Of a stretch of 64,000 nt of DNA, positions 14,101 through 22,418 are shown piece by piece. The notes under the pieces were generated by a model. It did no database searches, was not told the DNA's origin, and was given only the letters and a program-made list of their open reading frames with translations. Both the position numbers and the translations under genes were made by a program. Positions within the stretch are counted from its first letter, which is position 1, and each line of letters opens with the position of its first letter. Source of the DNA: Heliocidaris tuberculata (taxonomy: Eukaryota; Echinodermata; Echinoidea; Camarodonta; Echinometridae); assembly GCA_025618425.1 (NCBI GenBank), contig CM046842.1, forward strand, positions 39,620,798 through 39,684,797, written 5' to 3'.

Positions 14101-17100
14101 CTTGGCTCCACTGAGTATTGGCTGGATGAACAAAACAAAGAAGAAAAAAAATCATCAATTTTAACATGATTACAAAACATTTTGACCAGCTTTAGTTAAA
14201 TGCATAAAGACGCGGGAAAGACACTATGAGGAAAACTGATAGTTTTGTCTGTGCTTCTAAAATTACAATCAGACATATGTGAATAAAAGTTTTCATATTT
14301 TTTTGCTTAAAAGTGTTCGAAGAGGTAAATACTAATTTTACTAATCTACCTCCAGGTTGAACATGTGTAGTAGAGTACATTATCACACTTTACCGGTATC
14401 CTAACCAAGGTTGGTTTTGAAAAGATAATAGGGAAGAATTTGAGGATGAGATTAAGAAAAAAGTAGTGGGAGAAAAAGGAGGAAGGGCAAGGGGAGGGGG
14501 GGGGGGGGGAGAGGAGGTGGGGGAGGGGGAAGGAAGTACATACCTCTAGGTTGAACATATGCAGTAGTGTGAGGGTATTATCACATAGTACCAGTATCCT
14601 CGTCAATGCTGACGCTGCCTGTAGTTGCTGGATTGGCTTTTTCTGCCAGACATCAAACAAAGAAATCAAAATGGAGTAAATTAAAATATTTCTCAATTTC
14701 CCTTAAATATCTAAAGTGTAGATACCTTTCAATAACTACATGTAAACAACAAATCAAAGAATAAGTCTTGTAGGACTTCTGTCAACTTTTCTGACGGTCG
14801 AGTGGGCTGTCACTCTCATGTGCTGTAGCCAATTTGCTTTCTGCTACTAGAACTAAACTAAAACCACAGCTACACAAAGATCACAAACTTACCACAGCCA
14901 AGTATTTATGGGACTGTTTCTCTGAAGCGAATGTGATCTTGCCATTGGGTTGGGTCTTCTCTTCCATCAAATAATGAATCACAAAGCTATAGGATATTTA
15001 AAAAAGACAGAATGAAAAGGAAAGCTGCTTAGAAGAGAAAATATCACACATAAATGTTGGCAAAATTCACATAGGGCATTTCACAGATTATAAATTTGAT
15101 GAAATGTTTTAAAAATTCAAAGATATATTCACTTTGCCAATCCATGATGCAGATAGTCAGATTCTGTTATATAATTCAGGATATTTTCCAATAAACCATA
15201 CCAGCTATTTTAAGAAGTGTCCATGTTATTCAAAAACTTCTATTCTGATTATTGTCATTTGGTTGAAATGACATGTTTCCAATTTAACCTAATCATATAT
15301 ATATGTTATAATACCACATGCTTTTACACATATTCCCCCTTCACCTGTCTATATCTTTCATTAAATTTTACTAAACTGTGTAAATTGATCAGATGCGCAT
15401 GCGCAAGTTATCAATTGAAAATGCAACCATGACAACATCGAAAACATTTTTAGAAGAGAGTCATTTTCACATCCACTACACTCAAGTTGATCAGCTTTAA
15501 GTCTAACGTCAGTCTCTCTTAATTTACATCAATTTCCCAACTAAAGTTCAAGTTTGGTAAGTTTGAATTAATGTTAAACCTGATATCTTCATTTTGTAGC
15601 AATGTTTATTAATATATTAATTATTCTTAGAGTCATTTCATGTTATTGCATTGCAATTTAATTATGTACTCCTGTCGTTGTTGGAGGGGAGCTTTTTAAC
15701 ATTGATAATCCATGTACCTATCACATAATCTTGTATCTCAGCCGCAATGAAATATTTTACAAGGTTACTTTAGGACAGTTTAGTCTATACATCTTATTTC
15801 GTTAATATGTTTTAGAATAGTTCCATCTTGTAAAGATTTATCTCGTCTTCTCGATGATATGATTTTATCGATCTACTATTGAATGTGAATTATCGTATTG
15901 TTGTAAATTTAGCTCCATTAAATTGTTTTTGTTCTTAAAAATGAGTAAATTATGAACTCAGTCGTTCCTGGTTTTTGTGCGCGGGGCACCTGTTTGTGTG
16001 TACCGTTTTTATTATACGCGCACCCCTGTGGGTGAATGCGCGTACCTCTACCCCGGCTACCCTGGATGGAGAAATGACAAAACAATGATACCATTGTGAC
16101 GTAACAATGATGTTAATATGATGTAAATAATAATGTTACCGTGCATATTGTGTTTACATGTACATGACTGTATTTTGTTATTTGTGTACATCTACTTCAA
16201 AATAATAACACAACGTGTTTTTAACAGGTGAAGTGAAATTCTTAAAACCGACTCTTCAGGTCAGCTTTGGTCCGGTAGACAGGCAGCTAGCTGTATTCTT
16301 TCTAAGCCGTATAAATCAACGGTAATTATAATCCATTTAAGGTGTAAATAATGAATTCCATTAAATGTGATTAGATTGAATTGTAAATATTTTACTGTAC
16401 CACGTCGGCAATGTTGTAATTAATTAATTGATTGTAATTAATTGTAATCGGTTCATTGTTGTGTTAATAATCGCCATCAATATTATAACCGATATATGTT
16501 AATATTAGTATTGATATTATTAGAATTTTATTATATTCATCGTCCTTATTATAATAATAATCATTCTTTTTATCGTTATTATGTTTCTCATGCAGTGCAG
16601 GGTCTCAAGCAGCCCGTCTCTGCGTTCACAGTGTTGCGTTGAAGTTTAGTTTTTTTATTTTGTCATTAAGCTTATCCAGTTGTAAATTCTTTCGTTTCCA
16701 ATTGTCATGATAACTAAAATATAGATAATAAAGGAGAGAAGGAGAAAGAGAAAGAAAGGAAGGAGAAGAAAAAACAAGCTAGGAAGAAGGGGAGTAACTA
16801 TCAAGTAATCAACAAAAAAAAAAGGATAAATACAAGTACAAGTATAAAGTGCTTACTATATAAAGGAATCATTGGAACCAAGTACATTCTGAGATTTCAT
16901 GCAGAAATGTGGCACCTTATATACACATAGGGTATTCTTACTGTCACTACTGTCACTACCTGCCTGTGCCATAAAAAGAATTTTGAATCAATCATGACCC
17001 GTTTGAGGTCAAAGTTCACATGCTGTTTCACCAATCTTACCAGTCACTAGTGCCGATGTACAGGTTCTTTCCACAACATTCTATGCATTCAATCTGAAAT

Positions 17101-17512
17101 GAAATGAGAGGATATAGGTTTTCGAAAATCTTTACATAATCATTCAAAATGTAGGCATTAATTATACATGTAGATAGTATATTCATGAGCATGATTGTAA
17201 AAATATCACAAAAAAGTGAGGAATACATCTTAACCTTTTTCCTCTTTTCTTTTTCTTCTCCCCTTCTTATCTCTTTCTCCTTAATTTCCCACTTCTTTTT
17301 TTTGTTGATCTTCTTCTCCTTCTCTTCCTTCTTTTATCTCCTCCTTCTTCTCTTCCTCCTCCCCTCTTCTTCATCACCTGCTTCTCCTCTTCCTTCTCTT
17401 TCTCCTTCTCCTTCTTTTCATTCTTCTTTTACTATTACCTACTAACATTGCCTCTTCTCCTTGTATTAAATAATGACATGTAAAAACTAAAAAAAAATAA
17501 CAATAGACAAAC

Positions 17513-17543
<31 letters not shown>

Positions 17544-17665
17544 GGTGGAGGAATAAAAAGGGATAAGGTGAATGTGGATCAACTTACTGATGTTTTGCTG
17601 GTCCTCTCCCCGAGAAGTTTTAACCTTTCTACAGCGGGAACCAGCTCAAAGGCTTTCACACTCAT
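488..17665 (-). CDS. TGFBRAP1: TGFBRAP1 (Vps3-like endosomal tethering subunit), 5' 16 exons, gene runs off left edge
   Basis: Sixteen exons on the minus strand splice into one open frame of exactly 558 codons (1,674 bases) with GT..AG borders and matching phases throughout. The product follows vertebrate TGFBRAP1, recalled from knowledge, nearly end to end over this stretch. Examples are IECIECCGKNLYIGTSD near the N-terminus, EEFLLAGPGALGMFV and DEFLTVH in the middle, and AECKRFLMDFLEDMR later. The family has an N-terminal citron-homology (CNH) beta-propeller (here about residues 25-310), then clathrin-heavy-chain-like helical repeats and Vps39-type C-terminal domains. It is the Vps3-equivalent subunit of the CORVET tether, acts on early endosomes, and was first described as binding TGF-beta receptors and SMAD4. 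About 300 C-terminal residues lie beyond base 1. The ATG at 17665 sits one base after a CAG acceptor-like site, so a non-coding first exon probably lies further upstream. Confidence 0.96.
898..966 (-). CDS. TGFBRAP1: TGFBRAP1 coding exon 15 (residues 511-533)
   Basis: Encodes RLVDGDAADETF then FVIDFLS, aligning with the family's IVNGDVQD...VDFL segment. TTTAG acceptor and GTGAGC donor; ends in phase 2. Confidence 0.9.
1237..1732. mobile_element. Inverted-repeat transposon (family Z), abutting the exon 14 donor
   Basis: Termini read TACAATCAAACCTG on the left and, inverted, TACAGTAAAACCTG on the right. Both have nearby TCTATAAAGACC motifs. A second, internally matching copy lies inverted near 29690-30000, including the shared GAATGGGGCATGATGGG block. 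A related pair of ends lies near 46150-46310. No coding capacity. Confidence 0.7.
1734..1927 (-). CDS. TGFBRAP1: TGFBRAP1 coding exon 14 (residues 447-510 plus split codon)
   Basis: Encodes EVDTALLKLYAESNP and GRHHALALLHKYQGD, ending AMAIWA; phase 2. Its GTACAG donor touches the terminus of a transposon-like element lying at 1237-1732. The exon is visibly more GC-rich than its surroundings. Confidence 0.95.
1993..2190. repeat. (GA)n-rich tract
   Basis: GAGA dinucleotide runs with interspersed CAGA, in the TGFBRAP1 intron before exon 14. Confidence 0.9.
2897..3256. mobile_element. TTAA-flanked MITE, family Q copy 1
   Basis: Bounded by TTAA at 2893-2896 and 3257-3260, with imperfect inverted ends around GAGTTCTGG. 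Homologous copies lie at about 10390-10770 (same orientation) and 60560-60926 (opposite). No transposase. Confidence 0.75.
3410..3601 (-). CDS. TGFBRAP1: TGFBRAP1 coding exon 13 (residues 383-446)
   Basis: Encodes LICLYPNLLPSNSNF, PPLHDFADISQ and AECKRFLMDFLEDMR, strong family blocks. ACAG acceptor and GTAAAG donor, phase 0. Confidence 0.96.
3767..4513. mobile_element. TTAA-CCCTTTC MITE, family X copy 1, disrupted by element A
   Basis: Left end TTAA-CCCTTTCGAGAC; right end CCTGAAAGGG-TAAA. The interior matches the uninterrupted copies until 3950, where element A (3951-4428) replaces about 150 bp. Ends of the form TTAA+CCC...GGG+TTAA resemble piggyBac-type non-autonomous elements. Confidence 0.75.
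3951..4428. mobile_element. Element A copy 1 (478 bp) with terminal inverted repeats
   Basis: Ends GTGATTGATTAACTTTG and, inverted, GGATTGATTAACTTTG, flanked by CTTTAAA on both sides. The interior is GC-richer and 470-bp-scale similar to 49266-49737 in inverse orientation. It is inserted in family X. Confidence 0.8.
4763..4867 (-). CDS. TGFBRAP1: TGFBRAP1 coding exon 12 (residues 348-382)
   Basis: Encodes MYNRIQQQAGFIQFSQLNF then DSMELFKEAKLDVRE, matching the vertebrate helical region. TAG acceptor and GTAAG donor, phase 0 both sides. Confidence 0.95.
4868..5670. other. TGFBRAP1 intron between exons 12 and 11, non-repeat part
   Basis: AT-rich sequence with short AATAAATG-type repeats near 4950-5030. 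No exon, RNA gene or transposon recognised. Confidence 0.6.
5671..6846. repeat. 42-bp minisatellite, 28 near-identical units
   Basis: Units of exactly 42 bp carry CCCCCTCATCGGTACC, repeated with almost no variation for 1,176 bp. Two further units follow near 6868-6950 after a short interruption. Because 42 is divisible by 3 and stops are absent, several frames on both strands stay open (for example a 14-residue unit ERMKREVPMRGNGG on the minus strand). It lies inside a TGFBRAP1 intron, so these frames are very unlikely to be genes. Confidence 0.97.
6847..7135. repeat. CT-rich degenerate flank of the minisatellite
   Basis: Continues as CTCC/TTCC-rich sequence with two intact 42-bp units, grading into simple CT repeats before exon 11. 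Confidence 0.85.
7179..7274 (-). CDS. TGFBRAP1: TGFBRAP1 coding exon 11 (residues 316-347)
   Basis: Encodes VQALLADKRVEEALNLAKN and ends DKFMQ, the start of the helical repeat region. TATAG acceptor and GTAAAT donor. The 42-bp minisatellite lies in the intron that follows. Confidence 0.94.
7275..8179. other. TGFBRAP1 intron between exons 11 and 10
   Basis: AT-rich, with a self-similar GAAACTTTCGCGAAT-type short inverted motif near 7388-7550. No coding or RNA feature recognised. Confidence 0.5.
8180..8312 (-). CDS. TGFBRAP1: TGFBRAP1 coding exon 10 (residues 271-315)
   Basis: Encodes Ser271 then VLDQQQKQTIPF, DFEGKMFVASNKEVY and LVPLPVEKQ, marking the end of the CNH domain. CCAG acceptor and GTAAAA donor, ending in phase 0. 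Confidence 0.96.
8690..9060. repeat. Purine-rich (A/G) tract
   Basis: About 370 bp almost entirely A and G on the plus strand, non-periodic, in the intron between exons 10 and 9. It produces spurious Phe/Leu-rich frames. Confidence 0.85.
9135..9295 (-). CDS. TGFBRAP1: TGFBRAP1 coding exon 9 (residues 218-270 plus split codon)
   Basis: Encodes EEFLLAGPGALGMFV, then SQRPPLKWAE and FPYVVALDDEFLTVH, the best conserved part of the CNH domain. TAG acceptor and GTAAAT donor; ends in phase 2. Confidence 0.97.
9980..10385. mobile_element. TTAA-CCCTTT MITE, family X copy 2 (uninterrupted)
   Basis: Flanked by TTAA at 9976-9979 and 10386-10389, with ends CCCTTTGGAGAC and CCTGAAAGGG. It is the best reference for the family in this window. 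A partial extra terminus (AACCCTTTCTAGAC) lies just upstream near 9930. Confidence 0.85.
10390..10770. mobile_element. MITE family Q copy 2
   Basis: Immediately follows family X copy 2 and shares its TTAA. Similar to 2897-3256 along its length, with several indels, including an extra segment near 10555-10600. Confidence 0.7.
10908..11042 (-). CDS. TGFBRAP1: TGFBRAP1 coding exon 8 (residues 173-217)
   Basis: Encodes GIDSFCVCVALSNQYILVN and DTGQITDLFP, a very clear CNH-domain match, ending VIKRVGR. CGCAG acceptor and GTAGGT donor. Confidence 0.96.
11114..11262. mobile_element. Short palindromic MITE, family T copy 1
   Basis: About 149 bp starting GGGCCTTGTTTCACAAAA and ending with the complement GAAACAGGGCCC. 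Contains TTGCTCTCAGCCAATCAGAT. Copies also at 11316, 35862 and 59348. Confidence 0.85.
11316..11457. mobile_element. Short palindromic MITE, family T copy 2
   Basis: GGGCCCTGTTTCATAAAA to TTTTATGAAACAGGGCCC, with an internal TTGTTATCAATAACAAG palindrome. Only about 50 bp from copy 1 and in the opposite orientation. Confidence 0.88.
11486..11800 (-). mobile_element. tRNA-derived SINE copy 1
   Basis: Shares the CCAAAGCGCTTACAGCAT, CACTGGATTCA and TACACCTGGGTGGAG blocks with 42484-42756 and partly with 45481 and 47324. On the minus strand the head reads GAGGTGTCGTG then AATGCAAAGGTCGTGGGTCC, a decayed tRNA-like promoter region. Confidence 0.75.
11801..12488. other. TGFBRAP1 intron between exons 8 and 7, remainder
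   Basis: No gene or clear repeat beyond a short GATCTATACATTAGATCTC tandem near 11793-11850. Confidence 0.5.
12489..12593 (-). CDS. TGFBRAP1: TGFBRAP1 coding exon 7 (residues 138-172)
   Basis: Encodes IAVATRRRLVQVYSVTEDK then the PDMPVNV end. TTAG acceptor, GTAAGT donor, phase 0 both sides. A GA-repeat begins within 10 bp upstream of the acceptor. Confidence 0.92.
12600..12685. repeat. (GA)n tract
   Basis: GAGAGA run followed by GAAA-rich sequence, immediately upstream of the exon 7 acceptor on the minus strand. Confidence 0.85.
12990..13046 (-). CDS. TGFBRAP1: TGFBRAP1 coding exon 6 (residues 119-137)
   Basis: A 57-base exon, phase 0 to 0, encoding VNENPRSGSAFSVE, the counterpart of the vertebrate LNENPVSGDPF block. 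AAAG acceptor and GTAGGC donor. Confidence 0.9.
13371..13857. repeat. Long (GAA)n / (TTC)n microsatellite
   Basis: Pure GAA triplets on the plus strand for about 290 bp (13371-13661), then an imperfect GAA/GGA tail to 13857. It lies in the TGFBRAP1 intron between exons 6 and 5, so the transcript carries UUC. Poly-Lys, Arg, Glu and Ser frames here are artefacts. Confidence 0.97.
14092..14121 (-). CDS. TGFBRAP1: TGFBRAP1 micro-exon 5 (residues 109-118)
   Basis: A 30-base exon encoding PILSGAKIKG, matching the family's PxPSGARIKG block. CAG acceptor and GTAAGT donor, phase 0 on both sides, so it could be skipped without breaking the frame. Confidence 0.9.
14348..14410 (-). pseudogene. Decayed duplicate of the 3' part of TGFBRAP1 exon 4
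   Basis: On the minus strand, this stretch repeats exon 4 from the LTRILV block to the GAG|GT donor: LVRIPVKCDNVL, then bases matching the HMFNLE codons out of frame. Between GATAAT and the terminal GAG the copy has 29 bases where exon 4 has 33, so it is frameshifted by a 4-base loss. Similarity stops at the exon border. It looks like a small tandem duplication, now a pseudo-exon; a weak GTAGAT donor remains. Confidence 0.75.
14440..14535. repeat. Poly-G-rich tract next to the exon 4 donor
   Basis: GGGGAGGGGGGG-type runs on the plus strand within about 10-30 bp of the exon 4 donor. Confidence 0.8.
14544..14642 (-). CDS. TGFBRAP1: TGFBRAP1 coding exon 4 (residues 76-108)
   Basis: Encodes KKPIQQLQ and AASALTRILVLCDNTLTLL, a strong CNH-domain match. 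The donor GTATGT is followed closely in the intron by a G-rich (plus strand) tract. A decayed duplicate of this exon's 3' part lies about 135 bp further into the intron. Confidence 0.95.
14893..14986 (-). CDS. TGFBRAP1: TGFBRAP1 coding exon 3 (residues 44-75)
   Basis: Encodes Cys44 then FVIHYLMEEKTQ and a divergent linker ending KYLAV. CTATAG acceptor and GTAAGT donor; the frame closes with exons 2 and 4. Confidence 0.93.
14987..17040. other. TGFBRAP1 intron between exons 3 and 2
   Basis: About 2 kb, AT-rich. The segment 15960-16080 is noticeably GC-richer (GCGCGGGGCACC), without a recognisable exon. A purine-rich stretch spans 16735-16830. Confidence 0.5.
17041..17093 (-). CDS. TGFBRAP1: TGFBRAP1 coding exon 2 (residues 27-43 plus split codon)
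   Basis: Encodes IECIECCGKNLYIGTSD, the first blade of the CNH domain and one of the most conserved family blocks. CAG acceptor and GTAAG donor; ends in phase 2 (TG|C completes Cys44). Confidence 0.96.
17230..17460. repeat. CT-rich (TTCTCC)n-like tract
   Basis: Pyrimidine-rich on the plus strand, in the intron between exons 2 and 1. Followed by a (GA)n run at 17519-17543. Confidence 0.85.
17588..17665 (-). CDS. TGFBRAP1: TGFBRAP1 coding exon 1 (residues 1-26)
   Basis: Begins MSVKAFELVPAVERLKLLGE, close to the known vertebrate N-terminus. The donor GTAAGT is at 17582-17587 and phase is 0. TAACAG lies just before the ATG, consistent with a spliced 5' UTR. The longer upstream frame has no family match, so this Met is chosen. 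Confidence 0.92.
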
Positions 17666-17865
17666 CCTGTTATCTCAGTACAAAGTAATGTCAAGTAAAT
17701 TTCTGAAAATAAAGAAATAAAAAACCATTTCAAAAATTTTGACAAGACAAAGAGTTCTTGACTATTCTTGTTGAAAAATAGAGAGTAAAGGCGGGTGTTT
17801 TGGGCCGGGATGAGAATTCCGCCGGTTCGACATACCTGTATATGCATGGCAAAAATGACTTTAAA

Positions 17866-18248
17866 GGGATTCGGTAACTTTGTGGAGGCTTGATTTAATA
17901 AAATGTTGAATTTTGATATCTGTCTTGTATAATGATGTTCAGACAGATAAATAAATAGCCAGACATGGAAAGGTTTTCAAATATAATTATTAAAGATATC
18001 TATGACTGAATACTCCCATTTACGAAAGCATATGGCTATACGCTTTTATAGTCTAACACTGAGTCTATGGGGGAAAATGAGTCTGGCATTTCCAGTCACT
18101 TGCATATATTTACTTTTGTGAAGCACATGATGATTTTGAAGTGCTTTTTTTTTTCCTGGGCTTCATTTTTACACCATATTACATACACTGATAGCATGTA
18201 AGACCAGGCAGCTCAGATTTTATCAAGCCTCTACAAAGTTACCAAATC
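17866..18248. mobile_element. TTTAAA-flanked MITE, family W copy 1
   Basis: Ends GGGATTCGGTAACTTTGTGG and the inverted GATTTGGTAACTTTGTAG. Flanked by ACTTTAAA at 17858-17865 and 18249-18256. An inverted homologue lies at 37098-37490. About 383 bp, non-coding. Confidence 0.85.
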
Positions 18249-18588
18249 ACTTTAAAGTGCATAGCATGAGAGCATATCACATATCACACACATACAATAC
18301 ATACCAAAGTCACAGGGGAACTGCAGTAGCAATGAAAAAAAATAACCATAAATATCACATTTTAACGATGTAATCGGCGGTCCCGCTACCCTAATCTGAA
18401 AATTCTCATGTTTTAAGGGTCTGTGAGGAAAATGAGTTCCAAAACTAAGCTATATTTCAATAAATTTTCAATTTTAGATTGGGATTTTTCGTATGTCGCA
18501 AGCTCAAAAGTGTCCAATCGCACGCTGCAGTGAAAGATAGTCGGTGCGTGAGACACACACACGCGATATCTCTGTTAGTCTTGAGATT

Positions 18589-19620
18589 TCAATTCTGATA
18601 CCGCGGGAGCAGTATTCGGCCGGGTTTTACGCGGGGGAGCTCCGGTGTTGGATGGCCTCTTGTTCTCTGATACTGTGACTTCACAATAAAGCATTCTGGA
18701 TCGAGTCTTTCTATACCATGAAGTATTTTGAATACCTGGATTATGTCCCCTCTTTCCCTCCGGTAATGTAAAGAATAGAGATTGAGCCGTTTGAGCCTTT
18801 CACTATATGATAGGGCACTAAAACCTGGAAACTGTCTCATCGCTCTACGTTGCACAGCCTTAATCCTCCTGTCATCTGTGATGAACCTAGAGCTCCAAAC
18901 AACACTGCAGTATTCCAAATGGGGACAGACCAATGCCTTATACATGGACAAGAATATATCTGGTTTTGAATTAACAAATGCACGCTTGATAAGGCCCTGC
19001 ATTTGGTTAGCTTTCTGGATAGATGCAGAGATGTGTTGACAAAAAGTGAGCTCACTGTCAATTCTCCCTATCGCATATAGCCGATATCAGCCGATATCAG
19101 CTCCCGATGCCGATATCGGGGACAACGATGTTGGCACATATATTTCCGGTTCCAGTCTATAGCTATAGTGAGCATACACTGATATTTCCTTGCTTTTTTC
19201 GTGCGTGATTGTTCTGCTGAAAACACGTTTTGCATCTTCGGCTCAACATCCCACATTGGGTGGCTTCACAGAAGAATCCCATTTAAATATCAACTGTATA
19301 AAAGCACGATTATTTGCTAGATTAGGAACAAAAGGGAGTTTTTGCTAGGCTGACCACGTCTTCTAACACATTGTCAATGACGCTCCGGCCGGACCCGGAA
19401 GCTCAGTTGCCAGCAATCACATGCCCAAAAGTTAGAGCGCCGCATGCGTTCGGATTCGGAGAGCTATATGCGATACGGAGAATTAGAACACCGAGATCCC
19501 TTTCACAAGTAACATCTTCCAATGAGACATTCTCCATTGAGTAAGAACAGTGCAGGTTAATGTTGAAGTAGCTTGGGCTAGGTGCTGGAAAAATGAGCCC
19601 ATCATCAAGTACGATTATGA
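18589..19620 (-). pseudogene. CR1/Jockey-like LINE reverse transcriptase C-terminal remnant, split by a MITE
   Basis: The minus strand reads VTCERDLGVLI, then after a 417-bp insertion IDSELTFCQH, then YKALVCPHLEYCSVVW, AVQRRAMRQ and RGDIIQVFKIL. These are typical of the post-catalytic part of CR1/Jockey-group non-LTR retrotransposon polymerases. The catalytic YADD region is absent, so this is a dead fragment. Confidence 0.88.
19064..19480. mobile_element. 417-bp MITE inserted in the LINE remnant
   Basis: Left end CTCCCTATCGCATATAG; right end, inverted, CTCCGTATCGCATATAG. AATT is duplicated at 19060-19063 and 19481-19484. Removing the element and one AATT restores the reading frame across the reverse transcriptase fragment (GVLI-DSEL), which fixes the boundaries. 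Confidence 0.88.
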
Positions 19621-19947
19621 ATTGCCTGCACCAGGAAACGATCCAGCCATCTTGAAAGGGAAGAAGAACTTTGAACTGAATACAGAGGCATAGTGCCTGC
19701 GTTCAGTATCTTCCCTAGGTATCCTAGGTAAGAGTCAAAAAATTGGATTTTTTTTCTTAAGTGGCCAAATTCTCCCCCCCCCCCCACCTCCTTACTCTAT
19801 TACAAAGATAAAGTTTACAAACATAGATTCTACTGCAAACAGTATTATCATAAAATGAAAAAGTTCACACACAAAACGGTAGTGGAATCGAACCCTCAAT
19901 GTTCAGTCTCACGGATATAAATAAATTTCCACTTATACATGTACAAG

Positions 19948-20827
19948 CAGTAGAGGTGCACGGCCGATTTGGGAGACTCTCTCCCATTTGGAGACTTTGC
20001 TAACAAGAGGACAATAGAAACAACACCAACAACAAGGCACTTTTTCTCGGCCAAATTTTTTCCCCTCGGAAATCAGAAGCCCATTTGTTTTGTGTGTGGA
20101 TCATAACAAAAAATGTTATGAAAACATAAGTAGACGGTCAAAAGGGGTACTTTTTCATGAGGAATCTGCTTATCACATTTTCATTTTGAGCCAAGGTAAT
20201 CCCTTTGCCGCAAATGTAAACAAAGAAAATTGGTCTCCTAAATGGGAGACTGTCTCCCAAATAGGCCATCAAAAATGTTGACATTTGTCTCTAGGCGCTT
20301 TCACACCTACCCGATCAGGAAAAATACCTGGTATTTTCTGATCGGGTATTCTCCCCCGATCAGAAAATACCAGGTATTTTGCCAGTGTGAAACGAAAGTA
20401 CTCGTAATATCCCCGCAAGAAAATACCCGGAATTTAGTAGGTACTTTCTCAAAACTACGCGTACTTTCTCCAAGGTCGCGGGGATATTTGCAGTGTGAAA
20501 GCAAATTACGAGAACTAGCTATTATGGCCATCTCTCGCATCGCACGTCCACCGCTGCAGAAGCAGTGAATTTGAAAGCGCGCCTCGTCTGCAAAATAAAC
20601 CGTACTGCGCATGCTCATAACTTCGAGAACTTTCCTCGAAGAGCTCTGGTTCGGGGAGGTGTGAAAGCGCGAAATAATTATCGGGTATTTTGGGGCCTGA
20701 ACAAGTTCTCGTAATTTACGGGTATTTTTCCTGATCGGGTAGGTGTGAAAGCGCCTTCTGATAATAGAGATGGTCTTCAAAATAGGAAACAGTCTCCAAT
20801 ATCGGCCATGCGCCTCTAGCTCTACTG
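19948..20827. mobile_element. Inverted-repeat element family Y copy 1, containing a nested MITE
   Basis: Starts CAGTAGAGGTGCACGGCCGA; ends GGCCATGCGCCTCTAGCTCTACTG-like. The interior carries several GGGAGACTGTCTCCC palindromes. Copy 2 in opposite orientation lies at 21016-21456. Interrupted at 20294-20755. Confidence 0.82.
20294..20755. mobile_element. 462-bp MITE with perfect 35-bp terminal inverted repeats
   Basis: Ends GGCGCTTTCACACCTACCCG and its exact complement, perfect for at least 35 bp, with further internal inverted copies of the CCCGATCAGAAAATACC motif. Nested in family Y copy 1. The perfect ends suggest recent activity. Confidence 0.92.
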
Positions 20828-21015
20828 ACCACTTTCAAGCTTACATGTATCTGAAGATAACCTTGTACTCCAGACTAGCTTTTAGTTTTACAGGTGAATA
20901 GGCTTCAATAGCTTTTGTGTGTATCAGCAGGCCTTTTTCCAGTCTAGACAATTCATACATGAGAGGAAAATAATTATTTGAAATTTTATTTTTTAAATTC
21001 TCAATCCCCAAATTT

Positions 21016-21456
21016 CAGTAGAGGAGCATGGCCAATATCGGAGACTCTGGGAGATTGTCTCTGTTATCGGAGACTTTTATAAATTTTTTTGGTAGCCGAT
21101 GTGGGAGACAGTCTCCCATTTGGGAGATCGATTTTCTTTGTTTACATTTGCGGCAAAGGGATTACCTCGGCACAAAATGAAAATATGATAAGATGATTCC
21201 TCATGAAAAATTACCCCTTATGACCGTCTACTTAATCAAAGATTCACCGTCTGCTTTTGTTTTCATAACATTTTTTGTTATAACCCACACACAAAACAAA
21301 TGGGTTTCTGACCTCAGTCAGGCAAAAATTTGGCTGGGATAAACTGCCTTGTTGTTGGTGTTGTTTCTTTTATCCTTTTGTACGCTAAGTCTCCAATATG
21401 AGAGACAGTCTCCCAAATGGGAGAGAGTCTCCGATATCGGCCGTGCGCTTCTACTG
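21016..21456. mobile_element. Family Y copy 2
   Basis: CAGTAGAGGAGCATGGCC to GGCCGTGCGCTTCTACTG, flanked by AATTT at 21011-21015 and 21457-21461, a likely target duplication. Confidence 0.85.
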
Positions 21457-22054
21457 AATTTGTGGCACAGTTGACAGTACTAAGAGCAAGAGTTGGTTGC
21501 AGACATTATTATAACCTTGTTCATTGGATAAGTGGTTGCAGAGTCCCTGAATCAGGTAATCTAGCAAATTTAAGAAAATTAAATCTTGCTTAGAGCAATT
21601 TTCTTGTCCGTTTGTGACTGCTGCAACAGTGAATGTTGGACACAGTCCCACAAAGGCAAGGGCCTATGAGTGATAAATTTCTGAAAATATAATTCACACG
21701 CACACGCCCACCCTTAACTAGTACCATACGCAAAATCAGACGCGTGGGACTGAACAGGAAAGTAAGAAGCAGATTATCAAAACAGATACTCAAAATATCT
21801 TTAATTATGACCATGCACGAATATGAATTGATCTTATAAGAATGATGTATGATATAAGAACACAACTTACCTATTTCCTTGTCTGTTCGGGGCTCATAAT
21901 CAAAGTTAAACCAGAAAATTATGGACTAAGTACTGACAGAAAAGTCTTTCACTGTAAGTTTGATGTCGGAGGGGGCGACAAATACAAAAAGCAAATTATA
22001 TTTATCGGGACTGGCTAAAAAAATAAATGATAATAACCAAAAAAAAAATAAAAG

Positions 22055-22275
22055 AAGAAGAAGTAGCAGAAGAAGAAGAAGAAGAAGAAGAAGAAGAAGA
22101 AGAAGAAGAAGAAGAAGAAGAAGCAGCAGCAGAAGAAGAAGAAGAAGAAGAAGAAGAAGAAGCAGCAGAAGAAGAAGAAGAAGAAGAAGAAGAAGAAGCA
22201 GCAGCAGAAGAAGAAGAAGAAGAAGAAGAAGAAGAAGAAGGAGAAGCTTCTAGGAGAAGGAGAAGGAGAAGGAGA
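22055..22275. repeat. (GAA)n with (GCA) interruptions
   Basis: GAA runs broken by AGCAGCAGC. Marks the left edge of the AACTGGT composite region. Confidence 0.95.
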
Positions 22276-22418
22276 AGAAAAGGAAAAAAAAAATAATAGA
22301 AATAATAATGAATTGGTCAAAAACCAGTTGGAGATTTCAAATGGTATTTTTAACTGGTCTTGTAACTGGAATTTTCAACTGGTCTTTAAACAGGAATTTT
22401 TAACTGGTATTTCCAACT

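Noticed and set aside
20242..20780. 108- and 157-codon frames around 20.3-20.8 kb
   Set aside because: Both cross the inverted ends of the nested MITE and share the same PIRKNT-type phrases because of the inverted repeat.
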